Notes: a model not told the origin generated them from the letters alone. Counted from the stretch's first letter, positions 51,807 to 63,840 are shown. The stretch: 64,000 bases of DNA from Prochlorococcus sp. AG-347-I04 (GCA_003281625.1 QCBL01000003.1:62001-126000), one strand, 5' to 3'. Numbers and translations are program-made.

Positions 51807-53513
51807 TTGAGACTAATTCCACCAGTCAGGCCATATTCAAATACGTTTATTAAAGGTTTTTTATGCATGCTTATTTACGTGGCTTGTTGGCCTTTATTAG
51901 CTTATTTTGCTGGAAACTTAATCCCAGCGATTGGTTCTGGTGACCTTTCAAAAGTTACTAGCATTATAATTAAGTCTTTATTTGTATTTTTAGTTCAGAA
52001 AATTGCTCAATTTGGACAGGATGTATTCATAGCAAAACCATCTTTAGAAATAAGTGAAGTAATGAGAGGAAATTTATTTAGCAAAATCCAAAAAATAAAA
52101 ATGAATTCTGTTGAAAAGATTTCAGCTGGGGATATCACATATAGACTTACAGAAGATGCAGATAGGGTAAGCGAAGTTATTTATAAAACAGCTCAGGATA
52201 CTATTCCATGCTCTTTACAGTTATTAGCTGTAATAATCTATATGTTTTATTTAGATTGGTCACTAACATTATCAACTTTTGTTTTAGCACCATTGATCAT
52301 TTTCTCAGTTAATAGTTTTGGAAGAAGAGTTTTAAGAGCATCTGAAAAAAGTCAAGAGTCAACGAGTAATCTAGCAAGTTTAATAGGTGAATCTATAAAT
52401 GGAATGTCGACTATAAGAGCTTTTGCAGCAGAAAATTGGATTGAGAATAGATTTTATAAAAGATTAAATGCAAATAAAAAAGCAAAATATAAAACATTAA
52501 AATTACTTGCATTTCAACATCCAGTTGTAGGATTTGTTGAAGCATTTGGGATATTAGCAATATTAGGTTTAGGAGCTACAAGAATCAATCTAGGCCTTTT
52601 ATCAAGCGAAGAATTTAGCAGTTTCTTTGCTGCAATATTGATGTTAATTGATCCAATAAGCCATGTAAGTACAAACTTTAATGACTATAAACAGGCAGAA
52701 GCATCAATAAAAAGATTAAAAAACATTAATTTAGAACCTATCGAAGATAATAAACAAAACCTAAGAAGTATATCTAATATTGAAGGTGAAATACGTTTCG
52801 AGAAAGTTAATTTTGCTTATAAAAAAGATAATGAGGTTCTAAATAATATCAATTTAGAAATTAAAAAAGGTGAAGTTACAGCTTTCGTTGGAGCTTCAGG
52901 AGCGGGTAAAAGTACAATGTTAGCTTTGATATTAAAATTTATAACTCCAAATAATGGAAACATTTTTATTGACGACAAAAATCTAAAATCATTAAACACA
53001 AAAGATATTAGAAAAAAAATAGCATTAGTTCAACAACAACCTTTTTTGTTTTCAGGAAAAATTATTGATGTTATAAGAATGGGTAGAAGCTTTACCAAAG
53101 AAGAAGTTATAGAATCAGCAAGAATAGCCAACGCTCACAACTTTATTCAAAAGCTTCCTGAGAAATATGAAACAAAGATAACTGAAAGAGGATCAAATTT
53201 CTCAGGGGGTCAGATCCAAAGGATAGCAATTGCAAGGGCAATACTTGGAAACCCTTCAATTCTTCTTTTAGATGAAGCCACAAGTGCTTTAGATGCCGAA
53301 TCAGAATCTGAAGTCCAAGAAGGACTTAATAGAGCCACGAAAGATAGAACTGTTATTGTGATTGCTCATAGATTAGCCACTACTCAAGAGGCAAGTAAAA
53401 TAGTTGTTTTCGACAAGGGCGAAATTATTGAAGTGGGAAAACATATTGATCTAATCAAAAAACCTGGGGTTTATAAAGAATTATGTGAAAAACAATTTAT
53501 TAAAAAAATATAA
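51807..53513 (+). CDS. ABC transporter, fused permease/ATPase (MsbA-like)
   Basis: 568 aa; Walker A GASGAGKST, FSGGQIQRIAIARA; TTG start. Confidence 0.92.
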   Translation: MRLIPPVRPYSNTFIKGFLCMLIYVACWPLLAYFAGNLIPAIGSGDLSKVTSIIIKSLFVFLVQKIAQFGQDVFIAKPSLEISEVMRGNLFSKIQKIKMNSVEKISAGDITYRLTEDADRVSEVIYKTAQDTIPCSLQLLAVIIYMFYLDWSLTLSTFVLAPLIIFSVNSFGRRVLRASEKSQESTSNLASLIGESINGMSTIRAFAAENWIENRFYKRLNANKKAKYKTLKLLAFQHPVVGFVEAFGILAILGLGATRINLGLLSSEEFSSFFAAILMLIDPISHVSTNFNDYKQAEASIKRLKNINLEPIEDNKQNLRSISNIEGEIRFEKVNFAYKKDNEVLNNINLEIKKGEVTAFVGASGAGKSTMLALILKFITPNNGNIFIDDKNLKSLNTKDIRKKIALVQQQPFLFSGKIIDVIRMGRSFTKEEVIESARIANAHNFIQKLPEKYETKITERGSNFSGGQIQRIAIARAILGNPSILLLDEATSALDAESESEVQEGLNRATKDRTVIVIAHRLATTQEASKIVVFDKGEIIEVGKHIDLIKKPGVYKELCEKQFIKKI

Positions 53514-53544
53514 CTCTATTTTATTTATTAAAAAGAAAAACTCC

Positions 53545-53763
53545 ATGAGCAAAAACACAAATGATTCTGCCAATCCAGTATTAACCTTTGAAGGGAAAAA
53601 ATATTTAATTAATGAACTTTCTAATGAAATAAAAGAATCTATAAAAATATTACAAATAGCAGAGACACAAGTTCAAATGCATCAAGATACTCTCAAATTA
53701 CTTTCAATTAGCCGAAACTCAATTGCTAATCAATTAAAAGAACAACTAAAAAACTTAGAATAA
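53545..53763 (+). CDS. Small conserved protein (DUF6447-like)
   Basis: MSKNTNDSANPVLTFEGKKYLINELSNEIKESIKILQIAETQVQMHQDTLKLL...; start trimmed from ORF-track 53485. Confidence 0.65.
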   Translation: MSKNTNDSANPVLTFEGKKYLINELSNEIKESIKILQIAETQVQMHQDTLKLLSISRNSIANQLKEQLKNLE

Positions 53764-53767
53764 TATT

Positions 53768-56700
53768 TTAATAATTATGGATTTCTTGCAGAGAATAAGT
53801 ATCGATCTTATTACATCGCAAAGCTTGTATTGCCTTAATTGCTGCTTTTGCTCCAGGAATAGTTGTAAAAGTTGGAATATTATATTCAAGAGCAGCGCGT
53901 CTTAAATAAGCATCATCATGAAGAGCTTGAGAACCGATTGGAGTATTAATTATTAATTGAACTAGTCTCGAACGAATTAGGTCCTCAATATTTGGTCTGC
54001 CTTCATGAACTTTAAGCACTTCTTCAACTTCAATACCTAAATTAGCCAAATATTCAGCTGTACCTTTTGTTGCGATTAATTTAAATCCTAAAATCAAAAG
54101 TTCTCTGGCAACTTCCTCAAGATTTTCTTTATCTAAATCATTTGTAGATAAAAATGCTACTCCCTCTGAAGGGACACCATTTCCTGCTGCCAATTCCGAC
54201 TTGGCATAAGCAATTCCAAAATCCTTAGCTAAACCCATTACTTCTCCAGTAGATCTCATTTCAGGGCCAAGTAATGTATCAGATCCTGGAAATCTTTTGA
54301 AAGGTAAAACAGCTTCTTTTACTGCCTGATATTTTGGAGAAAATTCTTGTGTAAAATTAACATCTTCTAATGTAAAACCTTGCATTAATTGGGTAGCTAA
54401 TTTTGCAACTGGTTTACCTATGGCTTTTGAAACAAATGGGACTGTCCTTGATGCTCTAGGATTTGCTTCTAGAATAAATAATTTATTTTCTTTGTTACTT
54501 GTATTTGTCACTGCAAACTGCAAATTAATTAAACCCACAACATTTAATCTTTGTGCAATCAATTTAGTCCAGTTTTTAACATTTTCTATAGTGGATGTTG
54601 AGAGAGAAATGGATGGTAAACAACAAGCTGAATCTCCTGAATGAATTCCTGCAGGTTCCACATGTTCCATTAAACCAGCAATTATAACGGAACCTTCTGA
54701 ATCGCATAAGGCATCAACATCTATCTCAATAGCATTATTCAAATATTGATCAAGAAGAATTGGATGATCAGGAGATACCTTGACAGCTTCAGAGATGTAT
54801 CTCAATAATTCATTTTCATCTTTAACAATTTCCATTGCTCTTCCTCCTAAAACATAGGAAGGTCTTACAACCAAGGGAAACCCTATATTTTTTGCTACTA
54901 TTTCTGCCTCACTTTGATTACGTGCAATACCGTTTAAAGGTTGTCTAATACTTAATTCCTCAAGTATTTTTGTAAATTCCTCTCTATCTTCTGCTAAATC
55001 AATAGATATTGGAGAAGTACCAAGAATTTTTGATCCAGTTCTTATGCCATCATTAGATTTAAGCCATTCAAATAAAGGTAATGACAATTTTAGTGGGGTT
55101 TGACCTCCAAATTGAACAATCAAACCATAAGGATTTTCAGCTTCTATTATGTTTAATACATCCTCCAAAGTTACTGGTTCAAAATATAAAATATCGCTAG
55201 TATCATAATCTGTTGATACAGTCTCAGGGTTACTATTAACCATTATTGTTTTATAACCATTTGCGGAGGCTTGATATGATGCATGACAACAACAGTAATC
55301 AAATTCTATTCCCTGACCAATTCTGTTAGGTCCTCCTCCAAGAATCATAATTTTTTTTGATTTACCATTATCCAAAATCTCGCTATCAAAAATTTGAGAA
55401 TTAAGATTAATGTAAGATTCTTCGTAAGTTGAATAATGATAGGGAGTTGAGGATGAGAATTCCGCTGAACAAGTATCAACTGTTTTATAAATTGGGATTA
55501 TATTAAGTTTTTTTCTATATCTTCTCACCTCAAAAAACTCAGAATTAGTTAATTTTGCTATCTGTTGATCTGAAAAGCCTAATTGTTTAGCATGTAGCAT
55601 TAAATCCCTATCTAAAGCATAAAGTTCCTTATTTTTTAAAAAATCATTTTCAAAATTGTAGATATTACGTAATTTTTCGATGAACCAAAAATCTATATTA
55701 GTAACTTCTTGAATATAAGAGTTAGTTTTCCCAAGCTGCATAGCTTTTTTAATTAGGAGAATTCTCTCAGATGTAGGGTTTCTTAAACTATTTTTAATGC
55801 CACTCTCGTTTTTAAATTCTTCAAGTGAATCACATTCCCATCCAAAAACACCTACTTCTAATGACCTTAATGCTTTTTGAAATGATTCTTCAAAAGAACG
55901 ACCTATTGCCATTGATTCTCCAACGGATTTCATGGCAGTGCTTAAAGTACAAGAAGAGCCTTTAAATTTTTCAAAGGCAAATCTTGGAACCTTAGTAACT
56001 ACGTAATCAATTGACGGCTCAAAACATGCAGGTGTTTTTTTTGTAATATCATTAACAATCTCATCCAGTGTATAGCCAACAGATAATAAAGCAGCAATCT
56101 TAGCTATTGGGAATCCAGTTGCTTTACTTGCCAGAGCAGAGGATCTACTCACGCGAGGATTCATTTCTATAACAATTACTTCTCCATTAGATGGATTTAT
56201 TGCAAATTGAATATTACTCCCTCCAGTTTCAACTCCTATCTCTCTAATAATTTTCAATGACAAATCCCTCAATCTCTGATACTCCTTATCTGTTAAAGTC
56301 TGCGCAGGTGCTACTGTAATTGAATCTCCAGTGTGAACACCCATTGGATCTAAGTTTTCAATACTGCATACTATTACTACATTGTCAGCTGTATCTCTCA
56401 TTACCTCTAGTTCAAACTCCTTCCATCCAATAAGTGATTTTTCAATCAATATTTGATTACTGGGACTTTCCTCTAAACCTGATTTACACAACTCTACAAA
56501 TTCTTCAAGGTTAAAAGCAATTCCACCTCCTACACCACCTAATGTAAATGCAGGCCTTATTATCAAAGGATAGGAACTAATTTTTTTAGATACCTCAACA
56601 GCTTCATCCAGATTAGATGCAATACCAGATGGACAAACATTTACATTTATTTTTTCCATAGATTCTTTAAACAATTTTCTGTCTTCAGCCTTATTAATAG

Positions 56701-57064
56701 CTCTCAAATTAGCACCAATTAATTCAATATTATTTTGTTTTAAAAAATTTGACTCTGATAATTTAACCGCAAGATTCAAAGCGGTTTGTCCTCCCATAGT
56801 GGGAAGTATCGCATCGGGTTTTTCTCTTAAAATGATCTGAGAAACAATTTCAGGAGTCAATGGTTCAATATATGTTTTACTTGCGATTTCAGGATCAGTC
56901 ATTATTGATGCTGGATTTGAATTTATCAAGACAATTTCATAACCAGCTTTTCTCAAAACCTTGCAAGCTTGCGTGCCAGAGTAATCAAATTCGCATGCTT
57001 GTCCTATAACAATTGGTCCCGAACCTAGAATAAGAATTTTTTTAAGATCACCTCTTTGAGGCAT
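53768..57064 (-). CDS. carB: Carbamoyl-phosphate synthase large subunit
   Basis: 1098 aa; duplicated ATP-grasp ([38 protein letters not shown]). Confidence 0.98.
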   Translation of the reverse strand: MPQRGDLKKILILGSGPIVIGQACEFDYSGTQACKVLRKAGYEIVLINSNPASIMTDPEIASKTYIEPLTPEIVSQIILREKPDAILPTMGGQTALNLAVKLSESNFLKQNNIELIGANLRAINKAEDRKLFKESMEKINVNVCPSGIASNLDEAVEVSKKISSYPLIIRPAFTLGGVGGGIAFNLEEFVELCKSGLEESPSNQILIEKSLIGWKEFELEVMRDTADNVVIVCSIENLDPMGVHTGDSITVAPAQTLTDKEYQRLRDLSLKIIREIGVETGGSNIQFAINPSNGEVIVIEMNPRVSRSSALASKATGFPIAKIAALLSVGYTLDEIVNDITKKTPACFEPSIDYVVTKVPRFAFEKFKGSSCTLSTAMKSVGESMAIGRSFEESFQKALRSLEVGVFGWECDSLEEFKNESGIKNSLRNPTSERILLIKKAMQLGKTNSYIQEVTNIDFWFIEKLRNIYNFENDFLKNKELYALDRDLMLHAKQLGFSDQQIAKLTNSEFFEVRRYRKKLNIIPIYKTVDTCSAEFSSSTPYHYSTYEESYINLNSQIFDSEILDNGKSKKIMILGGGPNRIGQGIEFDYCCCHASYQASANGYKTIMVNSNPETVSTDYDTSDILYFEPVTLEDVLNIIEAENPYGLIVQFGGQTPLKLSLPLFEWLKSNDGIRTGSKILGTSPISIDLAEDREEFTKILEELSIRQPLNGIARNQSEAEIVAKNIGFPLVVRPSYVLGGRAMEIVKDENELLRYISEAVKVSPDHPILLDQYLNNAIEIDVDALCDSEGSVIIAGLMEHVEPAGIHSGDSACCLPSISLSTSTIENVKNWTKLIAQRLNVVGLINLQFAVTNTSNKENKLFILEANPRASRTVPFVSKAIGKPVAKLATQLMQGFTLEDVNFTQEFSPKYQAVKEAVLPFKRFPGSDTLLGPEMRSTGEVMGLAKDFGIAYAKSELAAGNGVPSEGVAFLSTNDLDKENLEEVARELLILGFKLIATKGTAEYLANLGIEVEEVLKVHEGRPNIEDLIRSRLVQLIINTPIGSQALHDDAYLRRAALEYNIPTFTTIPGAKAAIKAIQALRCNKIDTYSLQEIHNY

Positions 57065-57171
57065 AATTTAAACCTTTATTTATTTCATGCTACTTATAAA
57101 TCATCAGATGTTAATCAAGTTACTTGAAAAGCAACATTTGTTTCTATAGTATTGAAAGAAAATAATTTTTT

Positions 57172-57810
57172 ATGAGCGAACTTCAGCGACTTAAAAGTTT
57201 GTTGCCTCCAGAAAATGAAAGTTGGGTATTTATTGAAGCAGCTGCGGCTATTGACCCACCTTTAATAACACTTGAGGAAATCGGTCGTGACGAAGTAGAA
57301 ATTCAAATAGATATAGATGAATGGGAGAACTTTGCTATTGACCATAGAAATTTATTATTTTGGCACGAGGTTGGGAAAATTCAAAATGATACAATTCCTA
57401 GAGATGGATGGGAAATGGCCGCTCTTGCCATAGGACTTGGTGGAGCGATAGGAGAACTTTGGGTACAAGATGGGTTACTTTTATTACTTGCTCTTGGTTT
57501 ATCAAGTTTTGCAGGATATAGATTATATTTAAAAAATAATTCCGAAAAAAAACTTCAAGATGCTATTTATGCAGATGAAAGAGCTATAGATCTTGCTTGT
57601 AGATTTGGATATAGCATTCCAAATGCTTATAAAAGTCTTGGAGGAGCATTAAAGGAGCTGATAGAAAAGACAAGAAAAAAGAAAAAAAGAAGTTTCTTCG
57701 AAAATAGATTAGATGCCTTAAGAAAAAGTGCAGAAAAAGCAAGATCAGAATTATCTCAGCAAGAGGGTTCAGAAAAATCAGTTTCAAGCGAAAATGTTTA
57801 TGGACAATAA
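57172..57810 (+). CDS. DUF3318 family protein
   Basis: 212 aa; SELQRLKSLLPPENESWVFIEAAAAIDPPLITLEEIGRDEVEIQID. Confidence 0.8.
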   Translation: MSELQRLKSLLPPENESWVFIEAAAAIDPPLITLEEIGRDEVEIQIDIDEWENFAIDHRNLLFWHEVGKIQNDTIPRDGWEMAALAIGLGGAIGELWVQDGLLLLLALGLSSFAGYRLYLKNNSEKKLQDAIYADERAIDLACRFGYSIPNAYKSLGGALKELIEKTRKKKKRSFFENRLDALRKSAEKARSELSQQEGSEKSVSSENVYGQ

Positions 57811-58144
57811 AAGTTTGGTTTTAATAGCGGCTAAAGCATGTGATGAAAAAAAGGCGAGAGATATAAAACTAATAAAAATTGACAAAGTATCATTTATAAG
57901 TGAATGGATTTTGATTGCAGAAGGATTATCTGATGTACAGGTTAGATCTATAACAAACTCTGTAGAGGGTGAGCTTAGAGAAAAAGCTAAAATTGAACCA
58001 ATACGAAAAGAAGGGTTAAACGAAGCGAAATGGGCTTTACTCGATTATGGTGATTTGATTGTAAATATTTTTCAACCAGAAATAAGAAAATATTATGACC
58101 TTGAATCATTTTGGAGTAATGGAGATAATCTTATATTTCCATGA
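57794..58144 (+). CDS. rsfS: Ribosome silencing factor RsfS (Iojap)
   Basis: VSEGLSDVQVRSITNSVE-type core and WALLDYGDLIVNIFQPEIRKYYDLESFW; start trimmed to ATG at 57794. Confidence 0.9.
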   Translation: MFMDNKSLVLIAAKACDEKKARDIKLIKIDKVSFISEWILIAEGLSDVQVRSITNSVEGELREKAKIEPIRKEGLNEAKWALLDYGDLIVNIFQPEIRKYYDLESFWSNGDNLIFP

Positions 58145-58153
58145 TTTAATTAT

Positions 58154-58648
58154 ATGAATGAATCTAAATGTCCTGTTCCCAGAGAACAACAACCCACAAA
58201 TGAATTCATAGAATTATCAAAATCTAAAATTTTTTCTTGGCCAAAAACAAAAAAGTCACTAATTCTTATATTAATAAAATTCTGGATGGGGGCTTTTGTT
58301 CTATTTCTTGTCATTTCTTCAGGAAGTGTATATTTCAAAACATCTCTTTTAAGGTATATTCTATTAAGTTTTTTTAGCAGCTTATCAATACCTCTTCTAA
58401 TTACAATAAGGTTATATTTAGGTTGGAACCATATTTTTAAGAGATTAATATCTGAAAAAGTTGAATACGAGGAATCAGGATGGTATGACGGTCAAGTGTG
58501 GAAAAAGCCATTAGTTTTAAAAGAAAAAGAATCACTTATTGCCTCAATTGAGGTAAAACCAATTTTAAAAAATTTAATTCAAATTTTTTCTATTATTTCA
58601 GTTTTAGCTTTGTCTGGCATTTTGATCTTTCAATATAATAATTTCTAA
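58154..58648 (+). CDS. CGLD27-like (DUF1230) membrane protein
   Basis: 164 aa; CPVPREQQPTNEFIELSKSKIFSWP. Confidence 0.82.
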   Translation: MNESKCPVPREQQPTNEFIELSKSKIFSWPKTKKSLILILIKFWMGAFVLFLVISSGSVYFKTSLLRYILLSFFSSLSIPLLITIRLYLGWNHIFKRLISEKVEYEESGWYDGQVWKKPLVLKEKESLIASIEVKPILKNLIQIFSIISVLALSGILIFQYNNF

Positions 58649-59613
58649 TGAGTTCTAATTTCAAAAACCTCTACAGTACTAATAATCCTCCATTACAAGC
58701 AACCTTAATGAGAGGATCAAATATTGAGTCGATCCATAAAATTCATGCTGTTATTACTGATAATAAAGGGAGAGTTTTAATGTGTGCAGGAAATCCAGAA
58801 TATAAAAGTTTCATAAGATCAGCACTAAAACCATTTCAAGCAATTCCTTTCGTTAGTAGTGGAGCCGCATCAAAAATTAATAATGAAGCAAAATCAATTG
58901 CATTAGCATGTGGATCACATAGTGGATCAAAACTTCATTCAAGGGAAGCCTTTAAAATTTTATGGGAATATGATATCGATATAAATAAACTGAAATGTCC
59001 GAAATCCAAGACAAGTCCCTTAGAACATAATTGTTCGGGTAAGCATGCTGCTTTTTTAGCTACATGCAAAAAAATGAATTGGCCATTAGATAGTTATTTA
59101 AAGGGGGACCATCCACTTCAAATAGAAATATTCAGAATTGTTTCTGAGTTACTTAAAATTCCTTCATCTGAAATAAACGCAGAACGTGATGATTGTGGTG
59201 CCCCCACTCTTTATTTAAAACTATTAGAAATGTCGAGGTTATATTCACTTCTAAGCAGTTCCGAAAACGCTGAATTAGAACAAATCAGTAGAGCTATGAC
59301 AATAAACCCAACAATGATAAGTGACAATAACAAATTTGATACAGAAATAATTAAAGCATCCCATGGGAAAGTTATAGGTAAAGGTGGCGCAGAGGGAATA
59401 CAGTGTCTTTGCAAGGTAAATGAAGGGATAGGTTTAGCTCTAAAAGTAGAAGACGGTTCAAAAAGAGCAAAGCATGCTGTTAGTCTTCACTTACTAAAAC
59501 AACTGGAGTGGATATCTGACTTAAGAATTCAAGACATCGAAGAAAAGGTCTTTAATTTTTCTGAAGGAGTGAGACTTGAAGTGAAAGGTAAATTAAAATT
59601 CCAAGAATCCTAA
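58648..59613 (+). CDS. Asparaginase II family protein
   Basis: 321 aa; ESIHKIHAVITDNKGRVL, CGSHSGSKLH, HNCSGKHAAFLATC. Confidence 0.9.
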   Translation: MSSNFKNLYSTNNPPLQATLMRGSNIESIHKIHAVITDNKGRVLMCAGNPEYKSFIRSALKPFQAIPFVSSGAASKINNEAKSIALACGSHSGSKLHSREAFKILWEYDIDINKLKCPKSKTSPLEHNCSGKHAAFLATCKKMNWPLDSYLKGDHPLQIEIFRIVSELLKIPSSEINAERDDCGAPTLYLKLLEMSRLYSLLSSSENAELEQISRAMTINPTMISDNNKFDTEIIKASHGKVIGKGGAEGIQCLCKVNEGIGLALKVEDGSKRAKHAVSLHLLKQLEWISDLRIQDIEEKVFNFSEGVRLEVKGKLKFQES

Positions 59614-59658
59614 AAAAACAAAGAAAATAACCCTTTCAGATGTATGCTATATATATGT

Positions 59659-59735
<77 letters not shown>

Positions 59736-59740
59736 TTTAA

Positions 59741-59764
59741 AAGCAGCTTCACAGCTGCTTTTTT
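59741..59764 (+). terminator. Rho-independent terminator after tRNA-fMet
   Basis: AAGCAGC-TTCACA-GCTGCTT followed by TTTT. Confidence 0.85.
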
Positions 59765-60096
59765 AGTATTTGCTTTAGTTACAGAAAATATAAAATATAG
59801 TAGAACCTAAATTCATCAATATCGTACCAAAAAGAGCTTATTAGAATTATTTGATATCCTTTTGAATAGAGAATTTAAAGTCAATTCTAACTATTAGACC
59901 AATAAGGATGAAAAATATTCCAATGTATGAATTCAAAGATAGATCCAAAATACTAAATTTACTTACTAAACTTTAACTCACAAATCATTTCTATTAAATA
60001 TGCCAACAAGGAATTTAAAGAAATCTGAAATTTAGCATTTTTCATCTTCAATAAATAACTTAATAAACTAGAGTTACATTTATCTACATAAAAGAA

Positions 60097-60330
60097 TTAC
60101 ATGCATAATTTGCTACAGCGTGATTTAGGTTCAAGCTTGTTATCAATAACTGTAATTGTAGGGTGGCTAGGACTGTTTTTTGTATTCTTGAGAGTATTAA
60201 CAATTTCATTAAAAAAAATCCTTGAAGCGATTTTCAAAAAATCATAATTTTTTAATAATTCTGAATTAGTCGCAATAATTCTTTTTTGATAGATAGAATA
60301 ACCTAAAAATGTCAATTTTAGATAATACAA
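60097..60330 (-). CDS. Hypothetical ORF (uncertain start)
   Basis: 77 aa ORF overlapping the 5' end of the opposite-strand gene. Confidence 0.25.
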   Translation of the reverse strand: MYYLKLTFLGYSIYQKRIIATNSELLKNYDFLKIASRIFFNEIVNTLKNTKNSPSHPTITVIDNKLEPKSRCSKLCM

Positions 60331-60698
60331 AAATAGGAAATACTGTTCAAATCAACTTAGAACTATCAAAAGATAGGCTTACCAAAGAAACTATTGACGC
60401 AATAAATATTTCATCAGTGGCTAAAATAAGTGATTTTAGAATAACAGACGGGAAAGGTATTGGAGTTATATTGATATTATCTAATGGAAAAGAGCAATGG
60501 TTTTTTGAAGATGAAATTGACCTACTTGACGAAAATGGTAATGTAATTAAAAAAAATAATGCCAAAAAAGAAAATACTAATTTTATATTTAATTTTTTAA
60601 GAGGATTAAATTATGAAAATAAATATAAAGTAAGCGAGTTACTTAATCCAATTAACTTTTTTCTCTGGCTTGTTGTATCGTTTAAAGATATTTTTTAA
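60309..60698 (+). CDS. DUF2862 / PetP-like protein
   Basis: 129 aa; VAKISDFRITDGKGIGVILILSNGKEQWFFEDEIDLL. Confidence 0.7.
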   Translation: MSILDNTKIGNTVQINLELSKDRLTKETIDAINISSVAKISDFRITDGKGIGVILILSNGKEQWFFEDEIDLLDENGNVIKKNNAKKENTNFIFNFLRGLNYENKYKVSELLNPINFFLWLVVSFKDIF

Positions 60699-60772
60699 CT
60701 CAATAAAAATCTTCTAAAATAAGTAATTTTATGATTTATTTAAATACAAAATATCAGTAATTTAAAATTGAG

Positions 60773-61768
60773 ATGGTACAAAATATTATCGATGTAAGGA
60801 ATTTATCTAAGTCATTTGATATTTCTTCAAAAGAACCAGGCTTAAAAGGAACCATTAAACACTTTTTTAAAAGACAAACAAAAAGTTTAAAAGTTATCAA
60901 AGATATAAGCTTTGAAATTCAAGAAGGAGAAATAGTTGGTTTTCTAGGTGCTAATGGTGCGGGGAAAACAACAATTTTAAAAATGCTATGTGGCTTAATT
61001 TATCCAAGTGAAGGTTCGATTATGGTTTCAGGCTATTTACCTTTCATGAGAAAAGAAAATTTCCTAAAGAATATCACCTTAATAATGGGACAAAAGCAAC
61101 AGCTTATTTGGGATCTGCCGCCAATAGAATCATTCTATTTGAATGCATCAATATACGACCTAGATAAGTTCGAAGCGAAAAGGAGAATAAAAAAACTATC
61201 AGAAATGCTTGAGATTGATAAAGAGCTGTTCATACCGGTTAGAAAACTTTCACTAGGTCAGCGTATGAAGTCAGAATTACTAGCAGCTTTGATACATGAA
61301 CCAAATATTCTATTTTTAGACGAGCCGACACTTGGATTAGATATTAATGCCCAGAGAAATTTACGAAAATTCCTAAAAAAATATAATAAGGAAACTAATG
61401 CAACAATATGCCTAACTAGTCATTACATGAAAGATATTACATCATTATGCAAAAGGGTTATATGTGTTCACGAAGGGACTGTGTCATATGATGGAAAACT
61501 TGACCTTTTATTAAAAAAACTATCTCCTGTTAAAGAAATATTAATAGTATGTCGCTCAGAAGAGGATGCAATAAAACTAGAAAATTATGGTTTTAATGTA
61601 AAAAATAAAATAAAGAATGAAATCACTATAAAAATTGAAAACAATTCTATTACCTCTTCACTAAAAACCATCCTAAATAATTTTGATATTGAAGACCTTT
61701 TTATAAATGAACCACCTATAGATGAAATTATTGGGAGAGTATTAATTAAAAAAGATTATGAAATCTAA
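60773..61768 (+). CDS. ABC-2 type exporter ATP-binding protein
   Basis: 331 aa; GANGAGKTT, LSLGQRMKSELLAAL, ILFLDEPTLGLD. Confidence 0.93.
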   Translation: MVQNIIDVRNLSKSFDISSKEPGLKGTIKHFFKRQTKSLKVIKDISFEIQEGEIVGFLGANGAGKTTILKMLCGLIYPSEGSIMVSGYLPFMRKENFLKNITLIMGQKQQLIWDLPPIESFYLNASIYDLDKFEAKRRIKKLSEMLEIDKELFIPVRKLSLGQRMKSELLAALIHEPNILFLDEPTLGLDINAQRNLRKFLKKYNKETNATICLTSHYMKDITSLCKRVICVHEGTVSYDGKLDLLLKKLSPVKEILIVCRSEEDAIKLENYGFNVKNKIKNEITIKIENNSITSSLKTILNNFDIEDLFINEPPIDEIIGRVLIKKDYEI

Positions 61769-62552
61769 TTTGATGAACCCTAAGATATTCACCTTATTAA
61801 AAGTCCAATATTCAAACATGATGGAATATAGAGTAGAAATTGCATTATGGGCAATTTCAGGGATTATTCCTTTTTTTATGTTAAACATTTGGACAAATAA
61901 TAATCTTAATGAATCAATAAACATTAGCGATGTAATGCTTTCCAGGTATTTCTTATGTGCTTTTTTTGTAAGACAGTTTTCAGTGGTTTGGGTTGTTTTT
62001 AGCTTCGAAGAGGATTCTCTTATGGGGAAAGTATCTCCGTATTTAATACAACCTTTAAATCCATTTTTCAGATATTTTGCACAACATCTTGCAGAACAAA
62101 TAACAAGATTTCCCTTCGCAATATTAATCTCTTTTTTCTTTTTTATTTTTAATCCAGAAAGTATATGGATTCCAAATTTAGGTATTTTATTCTTATCGAT
62201 AGTATCAACTTTCTTATCCTTCATAATTCAATTTTTAATTCAGTCAATAGTTGCATGTTTATGTTTCTGGACAGAGAAAGCATCATCAATAGAAAGATTA
62301 TTATTTATTCCTACTTTATTTCTGTCAGGTCTTTTAGCTCCAGTAGTTTCATTTCCCACATATGTTAAATCTTGGATTTATTTAACTCCTTTTCCATATC
62401 TTATTGATTTTCCTGCGAACTTACTATCAGGTAATGAGACAAATATTAGTGGAGGGTTAAGCATGCAAATTTTATGGATTTTTTTACTTTTTCCATTATT
62501 CAAGAAAATCTGGTCTGAAGGAACGAAAAAATATACAGCTATGGGATCATGA
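61758..62552 (+). CDS. ABC-2 type permease (DUF990 family)
   Basis: 264 aa multi-TM; overlaps ATPase gene by 11 nt. Confidence 0.82.
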   Translation: MKSNLMNPKIFTLLKVQYSNMMEYRVEIALWAISGIIPFFMLNIWTNNNLNESINISDVMLSRYFLCAFFVRQFSVVWVVFSFEEDSLMGKVSPYLIQPLNPFFRYFAQHLAEQITRFPFAILISFFFFIFNPESIWIPNLGILFLSIVSTFLSFIIQFLIQSIVACLCFWTEKASSIERLLFIPTLFLSGLLAPVVSFPTYVKSWIYLTPFPYLIDFPANLLSGNETNISGGLSMQILWIFLLFPLFKKIWSEGTKKYTAMGS

Positions 62553-63343
62553 ATTTAAGAAAATATCTTAAAGTTTATAAAAAATTCTTACATACTTCTT
62601 TGGCTTCTGAATTGGAGTATAAGACAAACATATTAATTGATTTAATAACTGCAATTTTAAGTTTAATAGGTAGTATTTTTCTATTATCTATTTTCTTTCA
62701 AAATAATGGTTATATTGGAGGGTGGAAATTTGAAGAGGCACTAATAATTCAAGGCATTTATACAGTACTTAATGGAATAACAAATACATGGTTTAATCCT
62801 AACCTTACAGAAATAGTTAAACATATAAGAGAAGGAACATTAGATTTTGTACTTTTAAAACCTATTGATAGTCAATTTTTTATTTCATTAAAAAAAATAA
62901 ATCCATCTGGCTTTCTAGAAATAATGCTTGGATTTTGCTTGCTATTCTTCTGTGTAAGAATAAATCAAATAAATTTAAATTTAAGTTTTCTGACCCTATC
63001 ATTAATTACGATAAGCTGCTCGATTTGTATTTTATATAGCCTATGGTTTTTTATATCTACTACTACTATTTGGTTTGTTAAGACTTGGAATGCAATCGAG
63101 GTATTAAGATCATTTCTTTATATTGGAAGATTTCCTCTAAATTCATTTTCATTTTCTTTAAGAATTTTTTTTAGTATTTTCATTCCTATTGCCTTTATAA
63201 CTACAATTCCTTCTGAAGTTTTTCTAGGAGTTTCTCAATTATGGAAAATATTACTTGAAGTAATTGTTGCTACAGTATTTCTTAAGACTTCAAGAAAGTT
63301 TTGGTTATTTGCATTAAAGTTTTATTCATCAGCATCTAGCTAA
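62549..63343 (+). CDS. ABC-2 type permease (DUF990 family)
   Basis: 264 aa multi-TM; ATGA-type overlap with upstream permease. Confidence 0.82.
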   Translation: MNLRKYLKVYKKFLHTSLASELEYKTNILIDLITAILSLIGSIFLLSIFFQNNGYIGGWKFEEALIIQGIYTVLNGITNTWFNPNLTEIVKHIREGTLDFVLLKPIDSQFFISLKKINPSGFLEIMLGFCLLFFCVRINQINLNLSFLTLSLITISCSICILYSLWFFISTTTIWFVKTWNAIEVLRSFLYIGRFPLNSFSFSLRIFFSIFIPIAFITTIPSEVFLGVSQLWKILLEVIVATVFLKTSRKFWLFALKFYSSASS

Positions 63344-63346
63344 CTA

Positions 63347-63613
63347 TTATTTAATAACCTCCCTGCAAAATTCCCAAATTTGTTTATTATTTTTCAAATT
63401 AGAAAGCTTAGATAATTTCTTAAAATAAGATTTGGATTTTTCAACAGATAAAAGTCTACAGTTGTATTCAATTTTATATTTTCTAGATATGATTCCTAAT
63501 TTGAGTCCAACATCACAAAGTATAAATATTAAAGTGAGAAAAATAATTATACCAAAAAATCGTGAAAATGATTTTGAATAATTTTCATTTTCAGTTTTCA
63601 ATTCAAGCTTCAT
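63347..63613 (-). CDS. Hypothetical single-TM protein
   Basis: 88 aa. Confidence 0.5.
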   Translation of the reverse strand: MKLELKTENENYSKSFSRFFGIIIFLTLIFILCDVGLKLGIISRKYKIEYNCRLLSVEKSKSYFKKLSKLSNLKNNKQIWEFCREVIK

Positions 63614-63840
63614 TACTTAACTATATGCTGAGGGCACTTGATTGCAGCAATAGCAACAGCAGCAACTTTAAAATTTTCTGATTTTTCAATTACCTTTTTA
63701 ACCTCTAATGGTCCAAATTTATTACTTGCATCACTGTAAGAAAGAAGTAAAGATTTATAGTTATCATGACCTAGATTTCTATATTCACAGAAATTATCCC
63801 CAACATAGTTCAAAAGAGTTAGTAAAGTTAATTCAATCAT
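63613..63840 (-). CDS. Hypothetical protein
   Basis: 75 aa, overlaps the next gene by one base. Confidence 0.5.
   Translation of the reverse strand: MIELTLLTLLNYVGDNFCEYRNLGHDNYKSLLLSYSDASNKFGPLEVKKVIEKSENFKVAAVAIAAIKCPQHIVK

Noticed and set aside
57584-57787. 67-aa minus-strand ORF
   Set aside because: Antisense to the DUF3318 gene; F/L-rich reading of a lysine-rich coding strand.
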